Part shown: in pieces, positions 32,769-38,165 of the stretch | Layout of the letters: each line of letters begins with the position of its first letter | Numbering within the stretch: position 1 is the stretch's first letter | Assembly (NCBI RefSeq): GCF_001642795.1 | Contig: NZ_LKEH01000048.1 | Span: forward strand, 1 to 38,165 | Source: Pseudomonas viridiflava | GTDB lineage: Bacteria > Pseudomonadota > Gammaproteobacteria > Pseudomonadales > Pseudomonadaceae | DNA length: 38,165 nt | Direction: 5' to 3' | Made by a program: the position numbers and the translations under genes | The notes under the pieces: model-generated | What the model saw: the letters and a program-made list of their open reading frames with translations, nothing else | The model's database searches: none | What the model was told of the DNA's origin: nothing

Positions 32769-32815
32769 GGTGTTTCTCTGTAGGCGTACTGATGTGTATG
32801 TCTTGGGAAAAAGCT

Positions 32816-32911
32816 TTCGCGGACAAGTCCGCTCCTACGAAGTATGCATTCCAAAAGGAGATATGCGTTAGACGTGGGAGCGGACCGGGCGGCGTTCCGC
32901 TTGTCCGCGAA
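32816..32911. repeat. REP pair (REPIN-like) between bioA and rsmE
   Basis: TTCGCGGACAAGTCCGCTCC (from 32816) and an inverted counterpart at about 32874-32911 (GTGGGAGCGGAC ... CTTGTCCGCGAA) form an inverted pair about 33 bases apart. The right arm has about 14 additional bases between its two conserved halves. It is a different REP class from the one at the window ends. Confidence 0.75.
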
Positions 32912-32924
32912 GGCGCTCGCCGGA

Positions 32925-34331
32925 TCAGCCCGGATCCCTGAAGTCCGGGTGGAAGTTTTCGCGCACAGCCACGTTGATGCTGCTGCGCGTGGCGATGTCG
33001 ATGCCTTCGCTGGCGACCTCGGCCAGAAAGTCGATCTGCTCCGGGGTGATCACGTAAGGCGGCAGGAAATACACCACGCTGCCCAGCGGCCTCAACAGCG
33101 CGCCGCGTTCCAGGGCATGTTGAAACACCTTCATGCCACGGCGTTCCTGCCATGGGTAGGCGGTCTTGGTGGCCTTGTCCTGAACCATCTCGATGGCAAT
33201 CGCCATGCCGGTCTGGCGCACTTCGGCCACATGGGGATGATCCACAAGATGCGCCGTAGCGGTCGCCATGCGTTGCGCCAGGGCCTTATTGTTCTCGATG
33301 ACGTTGTCCTGCTCGAAGATATCCAGCGTCGCCAGCGCCGCCGCACAGGCCAGCGGATTGCCGGTGTAACTGTGTGAATGCAGGAAGGCGCGCAGGGTCG
33401 GGTAGTCGTCGTAGAACGCGTCGTAGACATCGTCGGTCGTCAGGCAGGCCGCCAGCGGCAGATAGCCTCCGGTGAGCGCCTTGGACAGGCAGAGGAAATC
33501 CGGGCGAATGCCTGCCTGTTCACAGGCGAACATCGTGCCGGTGCGGCCGAACCCAACAGCGATTTCATCGTGGATCAGGTGCACGCCGTAACGGTCACAG
33601 GCTTCGCGCAACAGCTTCAGGTAGATCGGGTGATACATGCGCATGCCGCCCGCGCCCTGAATCAGCGGCTCGACGATCACAGCAGCGACGCTGGTATGGT
33701 TTTGGGCCAGGGTCTGTTCCATGGCCGCGAACATGTTGCGCGAGTGCTCTTCCCAGCTCATGCCTTCGGGGCGATGGTAGCAGTCGGGGCTCGGGACCTT
33801 GATGGTGTCCAGCAGCAGAGCCTTGTAGGTTTCGGTGAACAGCGGCACGTCGCCGACCGACATCGCCGCCATGGTTTCGCCGTGGTAGCTATTGGTCAGG
33901 GTCACGAAGCGCTTTTTATCGGGCTGACCGCGATTGAGCCAATAGTGAAAGCTCATTTTCAGCGCGACTTCGATGCAGGACGAACCGTTGTCGGCGTAGA
34001 AACAGCGTGTCAGGCCCTCGGGCGTCATCTTGACCAGGCGCTCAGACAGCTCGATCACTGGCTGGTGGCTGAAACCCGCGAGGATCACGTGCTCCAACTG
34101 ATCGACCTGATCCTTGATGCGTTGATTGATGCGCGGGTTGGCGTGCCCGAATACGTTGACCCACCAGGAGCTGACGGCGTCCAGGTAACGCTTGCCTTCG
34201 AAGTCTTCAAGCCACACACCTTCGCCCCGCTTTATAGGGATCAGCGGCAGGTTCTCGTGGTCTTTCATCTGGGTGCAGGGGTGCCACAGGACCTTGAGGT
34301 CACGCTGCATCCACTGGTCATTCAGGCCCAT
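32925..34331 (-). CDS. bioA: Adenosylmethionine-8-amino-7-oxononanoate aminotransferase
   Basis: A 468-residue PLP aminotransferase of biotin synthesis that converts KAPA to DAPA using SAM as amino donor. Seen are VLWHPCTQMKDHE near the N-terminus, DAVSSWWVNVFGHANP, NSYHGET, HDEIAVGFGRTG and the PLP Lys284 in LSKALTGGY. The ATG at 34331 has GGAG seven bases upstream; an ATG two codons earlier lies too close to it. No other bio gene is in the window. Confidence 0.95.
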   Translation of the reverse strand: MGLNDQWMQRDLKVLWHPCTQMKDHENLPLIPIKRGEGVWLEDFEGKRYLDAVSSWWVNVFGHANPRINQRIKDQVDQLEHVILAGFSHQPVIELSERLVKMTPEGLTRCFYADNGSSCIEVALKMSFHYWLNRGQPDKKRFVTLTNSYHGETMAAMSVGDVPLFTETYKALLLDTIKVPSPDCYHRPEGMSWEEHSRNMFAAMEQTLAQNHTSVAAVIVEPLIQGAGGMRMYHPIYLKLLREACDRYGVHLIHDEIAVGFGRTGTMFACEQAGIRPDFLCLSKALTGGYLPLAACLTTDDVYDAFYDDYPTLRAFLHSHSYTGNPLACAAALATLDIFEQDNVIENNKALAQRMATATAHLVDHPHVAEVRQTGMAIAIEMVQDKATKTAYPWQERRGMKVFQHALERGALLRPLGSVVYFLPPYVITPEQIDFLAEVASEGIDIATRSSINVAVRENFHPDFRDPG

Positions 34332-34382
34332 TTGCATTCTCCGGGTAGCGACTCGCCCGAGGCGAGGACGAACAATCGCGCA

Positions 34383-34411
34383 AGCCTATGCAATGCCCGG
34401 CTGTGTCACAA
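34383..34411 (-). promoter_or_regulatory. Candidate bioA promoter
   Basis: On the minus strand TTGTGA (34406-34411), a 17-base spacer and TAGGCT (34383-34388) face bioA. A six-pair hairpin (CTCGCC 34352-34357, GGCGAG 34361-34366) follows in the leader. The -10 match is moderate. Confidence 0.35.
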
Positions 34412-34541
34412 CCTTTGATGCAGTTTTAAGGGGCGACGGACATTGCTGGCGGCTATCTGATGGCTCGCGTATCCTGCCTCGCTATTCGATGTTCCGGGCT
34501 GACTTGCCCAACCTTCCCCTTGTTTTTTCGGAGTTCACGGA

Positions 34542-36404
34542 ATGCTTTCTGGGTGGCTGCGCGCGTGTGCGCTGATAGTGACAGGGCTGGTCAGCGTTTC
34601 GACGCTCGCCGATGACAAACAACGAACCGCGATTGTCGTTGGCGGCGGCATGGCAGGCCTGACGGCGGCCTACGAACTGCAGGCCAAGGGCTGGCAGGTC
34701 ACGCTGCTGGAAGCCAAGCCGAGTCTGGGCGGACGTTCGGGTCTGGCCACCAGCGAATGGATCGGCAACACCAAGGCCCAGCCGGTGCTGAACCGCTATC
34801 TGGACACCTTCAAGCTGGCCACTGTGCCTGCTCCCGAGTTCGTGCGCACGCCCAGCTACCTGATCGACGGCGTGTACTTCACCCAGGCGGATCTGGCGGT
34901 CAAGCAGCCGGCCACCGCTGAAGCCATCAAGCGTTACAACGACACGCTGGATAACCTGGCGCGCTCCATTACTGATCCGGAAAACCCGGCGTCCAACAGC
35001 ACCCTGTTCGCACTGGACCAGATCAACGTTGCCAACTGGCTGGATCGCCTGAACCTGCCTGCGACCGCGCGTCAGCTGATCAATCAGCAGATTCGTACCC
35101 GTTATGACGAGCCTTCGCGACTGTCGCTGCTGTATTTCGCTCAGCAGTCCAGCGTCTATCGCTCGGTGGATGAGCGCGACCTGCGCGCTTCGCGCCTGCC
35201 GGGTGGCAGCACGGTGCTGGCTCAGGCGTTCGTCAAACAGCTGAAAACCATCAAGACCAACTCGCCTGTCTCGTCCGTTGTTCAGGACAAGGACCACGTC
35301 ACCGTCAAGGCTGGCACCGCAAGCTACACCGCCGACTACCTCGTGATGGCCGTGCCATTGCGTTCGCTGGGCAAGATCCAGATGACGCCGTCGCTGGATG
35401 CACAGCACATGGGTGCGATCAAGAGCACCAACTACGGCTGGCGCGACCAGATCATGCTCAAGTTCAAGACCCCGGTCTGGGACAGCAAGGCGCGCATGTC
35501 GGGTGAAGTGTTCAGTAACACTGGTCTTGGCATGCTGTGGATCGAGCCTGCGCTCAAGGGCGGCGCCAACGTGGTGATCAACCTGTCCGGCGACAACGCC
35601 CGCATCATGCAGGCCTTTGGCGACAAGCAGCTGGTCGATCAGGTGCTGATTCGTCTGCACGCGTTCTACCCCGAAGCTCGTGGCGCCTACACCGGCTACG
35701 AAATCCGTCGTTACAGCGTCGACCCCTCGACAGGCGGTTCTTACTTGGCCTTTGGTCCAGGCCAGATCAGCAAATACTGGCGCCTGTGGGAGCGCCCGAT
35801 CCAGCGTGTAGCGTTTGCTGGCGAGCACACCGATACCCTTTATCCGGGCACGCTGGAAGGCGCGCTGCGCAGCGGTCAGCGTGCGGCCAGTCAGGTTCAG
35901 GATCTGGCGGCAGGCAAGTCGTTCGAGCCGGTCAAGGTCGCTCCACCGAAAGCGCCAGCGCCTGCGTCGCAGAAGTCGGAATGTAATTTCTTCACCAGTC
36001 TGTTTGGTTGCACTTCCGATAAGCCGGTCGAGCCTGCCAAACCACAAGCTGAGAAACCTGGCTTCTTCTCGCGTCTGTTCGGTGGTTCGGACACGCCGGT
36101 AGCCGCGCCTGCGCCTGTCGAGAAAGCGCCAGAGCCCGCGCCTGCACCTGCGCCGGTTCCTGTCGCGCCGGTTGTTGCGCCTGTCGTGACGCCGCCCGCC
36201 AAGACTGAGCCGGTCAAGAAGCCTGCTGCCAAGGCGGAGCCTGCGAAGAAGACGCAGCACAAGGAGCCGGCGAAAAAAGAACCGGCCAAGAAAGAACCCG
36301 TGAAAAAAGAGCCGGTGAAAAAGGCTCCGGCCAAGACCGATGACGCGAAGAAACCTGCAGCCAAGGCTGCAACCGATACAGCGCCTGCCGACGTCAAGAA
36401 CTGA
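34542..36404 (+). CDS. Exported flavin amine oxidase-like protein with Pro/Lys/Ala tail
   Basis: A 620-residue protein. A Sec-type signal (MLSGWLRACALIVTGLVSVS, then TLA|DD) precedes the FAD motif VVGGGMAGLTAAYEL (about 32-46) and LLEAKPSLGGRS. The C-terminal FAD segment is at VAFAGEHTDTLYPGTLEGAL, as in monoamine oxidases. After about residue 460 comes a 160-residue tail with two FFxxLFG motifs (FFTSLFGC and FFSRLFGG) and a run of KKEP/KKAP repeats like histone H1 tails. GGAG lies eight bases before the ATG. An FAD protein with a Sec signal is unusual, because FAD is normally loaded in the cytoplasm. Substrate unknown. Confidence 0.85.
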   Translation: MLSGWLRACALIVTGLVSVSTLADDKQRTAIVVGGGMAGLTAAYELQAKGWQVTLLEAKPSLGGRSGLATSEWIGNTKAQPVLNRYLDTFKLATVPAPEFVRTPSYLIDGVYFTQADLAVKQPATAEAIKRYNDTLDNLARSITDPENPASNSTLFALDQINVANWLDRLNLPATARQLINQQIRTRYDEPSRLSLLYFAQQSSVYRSVDERDLRASRLPGGSTVLAQAFVKQLKTIKTNSPVSSVVQDKDHVTVKAGTASYTADYLVMAVPLRSLGKIQMTPSLDAQHMGAIKSTNYGWRDQIMLKFKTPVWDSKARMSGEVFSNTGLGMLWIEPALKGGANVVINLSGDNARIMQAFGDKQLVDQVLIRLHAFYPEARGAYTGYEIRRYSVDPSTGGSYLAFGPGQISKYWRLWERPIQRVAFAGEHTDTLYPGTLEGALRSGQRAASQVQDLAAGKSFEPVKVAPPKAPAPASQKSECNFFTSLFGCTSDKPVEPAKPQAEKPGFFSRLFGGSDTPVAAPAPVEKAPEPAPAPAPVPVAPVVAPVVTPPAKTEPVKKPAAKAEPAKKTQHKEPAKKEPAKKEPVKKEPVKKAPAKTDDAKKPAAKAATDTAPADVKN

Positions 36405-36421
36405 CGGCAATCGCTGAACAG

Positions 36422-36454
36422 AAGGGGCACGGTGCAAACCGAGCCCCTTTTTTT
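36422..36454 (+). terminator. Intrinsic terminator of the amine oxidase-like gene
   Basis: AAGGGGC (36422-36428) pairs with GCCCCTT (36443-36449), with an inner CGGT-GCAA-ACCG stem across an A-A mismatch, and is followed by T-rich sequence to 36454. This is a classical intrinsic terminator placed 18 bases after the stop. Confidence 0.85.
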
Positions 36455-36717
36455 ATGCCCGGCGAATTCGTTTTATCTTCGGGGCAGACGGTGGGGCCGG
36501 TTCGCGTGGGCAATCATGCCGTTCATCGGCATCGAACGGCCGACGGTCCCGGCAAAGTGTTACAGCGCTGAAATTATCGGGATGCTGTGGGCGGTCTGAG
36601 ACAGAAAAACTTCTGCAAACGATCGATCATATTCTTCGATGCATCAAAGCGAAATTTTGCGCTTTCATTCGATAGATAAAAAGCTAGTCTGGTAACACTT
36701 CTGACAAGGTATAGGCA
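36455..36717. other. Intergenic region before cytochrome b561 gene
   Basis: No gene seen. It holds an inverted repeat AAAGCG (36646-36651), eight bases, CGCTTT (36660-36665) 53 bases before the start codon, in an AT-rich stretch that may contain the promoter. AAGGT seven bases before the ATG at 36718 is the ribosome site. No -35/-10 pair was convincing. Confidence 0.4.
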
Positions 36718-37266
36718 ATGCAGCTACGTAACTCATCCTCTCGCTACGGTCTGGTCAGCATGGCGCTGCACTGGGGTGTAGCGGCTGTAGTGGTTGGTTT
36801 GTTCGCGTTGGGGCTCTGGATGGTCGGGCTGGATTACTACGATACGTGGCGCAAGGCCGGGCCTGATCTGCACAAGAGCATTGGCATCACGCTGTTTGCA
36901 GTCATGCTGATTCGCGTGGTCTGGCGTTTGCTCAGCCCGCCGCCTCCGCCGCTGTCCAGTTACAGCCGCATGACGCGCATCGGTGCCACGTTCGGGCATC
37001 TGTTTCTGTATGTCGCACTGTTTGCCCTGATGTTCGCCGGTTACCTGATCTCGACCGCTGATGGCGTAGGGATTCCGGTATTCGGTCTGTTCGAAATACC
37101 TGCTCTGGTTTCGGGTCTCCCGGAACAGGCAGAAACCGCTGGCTGGATTCACCTGTATCTGGCCTGGACCGTCGTGATCTTCGCGGGGCTCCATGGCCTG
37201 GCTGCACTGAAACACCACTTCATCGATCGCGATGTGACCCTCAAACGTATGTTGGGTCGTCATTGA
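36718..37266 (+). CDS. yceJ: Cytochrome b561 (YceJ-like)
   Basis: A 182-residue four-helix membrane protein that should bind two b hemes. The His ligands are visible in MALHWGVAAV, LHKSIGITLF, FGHLFLYVAL and the LHGLAALKHHF region. YceJ-type b561 proteins oxidise or reduce the quinone pool. It is directly followed by a YceI gene after 27 bases, the conserved yceJI pair. Confidence 0.92.
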   Translation: MQLRNSSSRYGLVSMALHWGVAAVVVGLFALGLWMVGLDYYDTWRKAGPDLHKSIGITLFAVMLIRVVWRLLSPPPPPLSSYSRMTRIGATFGHLFLYVALFALMFAGYLISTADGVGIPVFGLFEIPALVSGLPEQAETAGWIHLYLAWTVVIFAGLHGLAALKHHFIDRDVTLKRMLGRH

Positions 37267-37293
37267 TTGTTCAACCAAAACGGGAATAAAAGC

Positions 37294-37872
37294 ATGTTGA
37301 AGAAGTCTCTCGCCGCTCTGGCTTTGGGTACCGCACTGTTGTCCGCTGGCCAGGCAATGGCAGCCGACTATGTTATCGACAAGGAAGGTCAGCACGCTTT
37401 CGTTGACTTCAAGATCAGCCACCTGGGTTACAGCTTCATTCACGGCACGTTCAAGGACTGGGACGGCACGTTCAGCTTTGACGCTGCCAAGCCTGAAGCG
37501 AGCAAGATCGCGGTCGAACTGAAGACCGCCAGCCTGTTCACCAACCACGCTGAACGTGACAAGCACATCCTGAGCAAGGACTTCCTGGACGCGGGCAAAT
37601 TCCCTGAAGCCAAGTTCGTGTCCACCAGCGTCAAGTCCACCGGCGAGAAGACTGCCGACGTGACCGGCGACCTGACCCTGCACGGCGTGACCAAGCCAAT
37701 CGTGATCAAAGCTACCTTCAACGGCGAAGGCAAGGATCCGTGGGGCGGCTACCGTGCCGGCTTCAACGGTACTTCGACGCTGAACCTGAACGACTTCGGC
37801 ATCAAAGGCCCAGGCCCGACGTCGCAGACGCTGGATCTGGACATCACCTTCGAAGGCGTACAGAAGAAGTAA
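37294..37872 (+). CDS. yceI: YceI-family periplasmic lipid-binding protein
   Basis: A 192-residue secreted protein with Sec signal MLKKSLAALALGTALLSAGQ ending AMA|AD, followed by the YceI beta-barrel: YVIDKEGQHAFVDFKISHLG, FKDWDGTFSFD, DVTGDLTLHGVTKPI and GPGPTSQTLDLDI. YceI barrels bind polyisoprenoid or other long-chain lipids. A TTG nine codons earlier is open but lacks a signal-peptide start. The pair with b561 suggests an isoprenoid or quinone-linked role. Confidence 0.93.
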   Translation: MLKKSLAALALGTALLSAGQAMAADYVIDKEGQHAFVDFKISHLGYSFIHGTFKDWDGTFSFDAAKPEASKIAVELKTASLFTNHAERDKHILSKDFLDAGKFPEAKFVSTSVKSTGEKTADVTGDLTLHGVTKPIVIKATFNGEGKDPWGGYRAGFNGTSTLNLNDFGIKGPGPTSQTLDLDITFEGVQKK

Positions 37873-37887
37873 GTGTTTGCCTGAAAC

Positions 37888-37918
37888 AAAAAACGCCGAC
37901 CCTTGGGTCGGCGTTTTT
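37888..37918. terminator. Strong terminator after yceI
   Basis: ACGCCGACCC (37893-37902) pairs with GGGTCGGCGT (37905-37914), flanked by A's on the left and TTTTT on the right, so it could work in both directions. It lies about 20 bases after the yceI stop. Confidence 0.9.
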
Positions 37919-37946
37919 GTGTGTGGTGTTTGTGCAGTCAGAGGAA

Positions 37947-38000
37947 GTGACGCGGAGCGTCACGGGCTGCATGCCCACTCGGAGCACTCATCGTTATACA
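37947..38000. repeat. P. syringae-style GTGACGC-GGA-GCGTCAC repeat
   Basis: GTGACGC (37947-37953), GGA, GCGTCAC (37957-37963) is a perfect seven-pair dyad followed by GGGCTGCATGCCCACTCGGA, a pattern I recall as a frequent intergenic repeat in P. syringae genomes. The second half of the usual unit appears degenerate here. Confidence 0.5.
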
Positions 38001-38056
38001 CAAGTCCGCAAGACGCGCAAAACGGGGGGTAAAACGAAAGTGACTGACCATACCCC

Positions 38057-38142
38057 GTGGGAGGCGGCTTGCCGGCGATGGCGTCGGTTCAGTTACTGAT
38101 AGATCGCTTCAGAAAAAGCATCGCCGGCAAGCCGCCTCCCAC
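38057..38142. repeat. Perfect inverted REP pair (REPIN)
   Basis: The 24 bases 38057-38080 and 38119-38142 are exact reverse complements (core GGCGGCTTGCCGGCGATG / CATCGCCGGCAAGCCGCC), 38 bases apart. The right arm is identical to 46-69. This is a complete REP doublet as mobilised by RAYT transposases in Pseudomonas; no RAYT gene is in the window. Confidence 0.85.
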
Positions 38143-38165
38143 AGTCCGTGGTCGCAGCAAGACTC

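Noticed and set aside
34482..36437. A 651-codon open frame on the minus strand, longer than the amine oxidase gene it opposes
   Set aside because: Its translation is Arg/Leu/Phe-rich low complexity opposite the Lys/Pro tail, has no recognisable domain, and runs through the terminator. It is a high-GC antisense shadow.
38057..38142. CRISPR-like repeats at the window end
   Set aside because: Only two repeats, in inverted orientation and matching a REP unit elsewhere in the window; no spacer array or cas gene.

Overview
The window looks like chromosomal DNA of a fluorescent Pseudomonas, most likely of the P. syringae complex. This rests on high-GC coding style, Pseudomonas-type REP palindromes at both window ends, a P. 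syringae-style intergenic repeat near 37.95 kb, a pseudomonad-order malonate decarboxylase operon, and bioA next to rsmE. The species call is inference; no 16S or other marker is present.

Layout. (1) 0.1-2.4 kb: an MFS exporter diverges from a LysR regulator. (2) 2.5-20.5 kb, minus strand: one uninterrupted aryl polyene (APE, xanthomonadin-like) operon of 20 genes, nearly all overlapping by a few bases. Transcription runs from a TTG-started chain-length-factor gene (apeC) at 20519 down to a ketosynthase (apeR) ending at 2518. It encodes three KS/CLF proteins, a ketoreductase, two dehydratase domains (one fused to the aryl-ACP ligase), two ACPs, a thioesterase, acyltransferases, a glycosyltransferase, a LolA-like carrier, an MMPL exporter and a lipoprotein. 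Less usual members are an ammonia lyase, a methyltransferase, a flavin-dependent halogenase-like enzyme and a cation/proton-antiporter-like membrane protein. (3) 20.6-22.0 kb: an orphan ParA ATPase faces a PAAR-domain gene whose last 43 codons are read antisense through the parA 3' end. (4) 22.1-30.5 kb: the malonate decarboxylase operon mdcABCDEGH-LM, with a strong dyad upstream of mdcA and mdcR convergent at the far end. (5) 30.7-32.0 kb: a hemolysin-III family membrane protein and a higBA-type toxin-antitoxin pair with an operator dyad in its promoter. (6) 32.0-34.4 kb: bioA and rsmE separated by a REP pair. (7) 34.5-36.4 kb: an exported flavin amine oxidase-like protein with a long Pro/Lys/Ala tail. 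(8) 36.7-37.9 kb: a cytochrome b561-YceI pair ending in a strong terminator, followed by repeats.

How the genes work together. In the APE operon, the ligase loads an aromatic acid on an ACP. KS, KR and DH subunits extend and dehydrate it without an enoyl reductase, giving a conjugated polyene. The lyase could make the aromatic acid, and the methyltransferase and halogenase-like enzyme could decorate the ring. Acyltransferases, glycosyltransferase, LolA-like protein, MMPL protein and lipoprotein would attach and move the pigment to the outer membrane. In the mdc operon, MdcL/M import malonate, MdcB and MdcG build and attach the prosthetic group to MdcC, MdcH charges it with malonyl, and MdcA/D/E cycle it to acetate and CO2. 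The APE pathway consumes malonyl units that mdc enzymes handle, but nothing in the sequence shows the two operons to be co-regulated.
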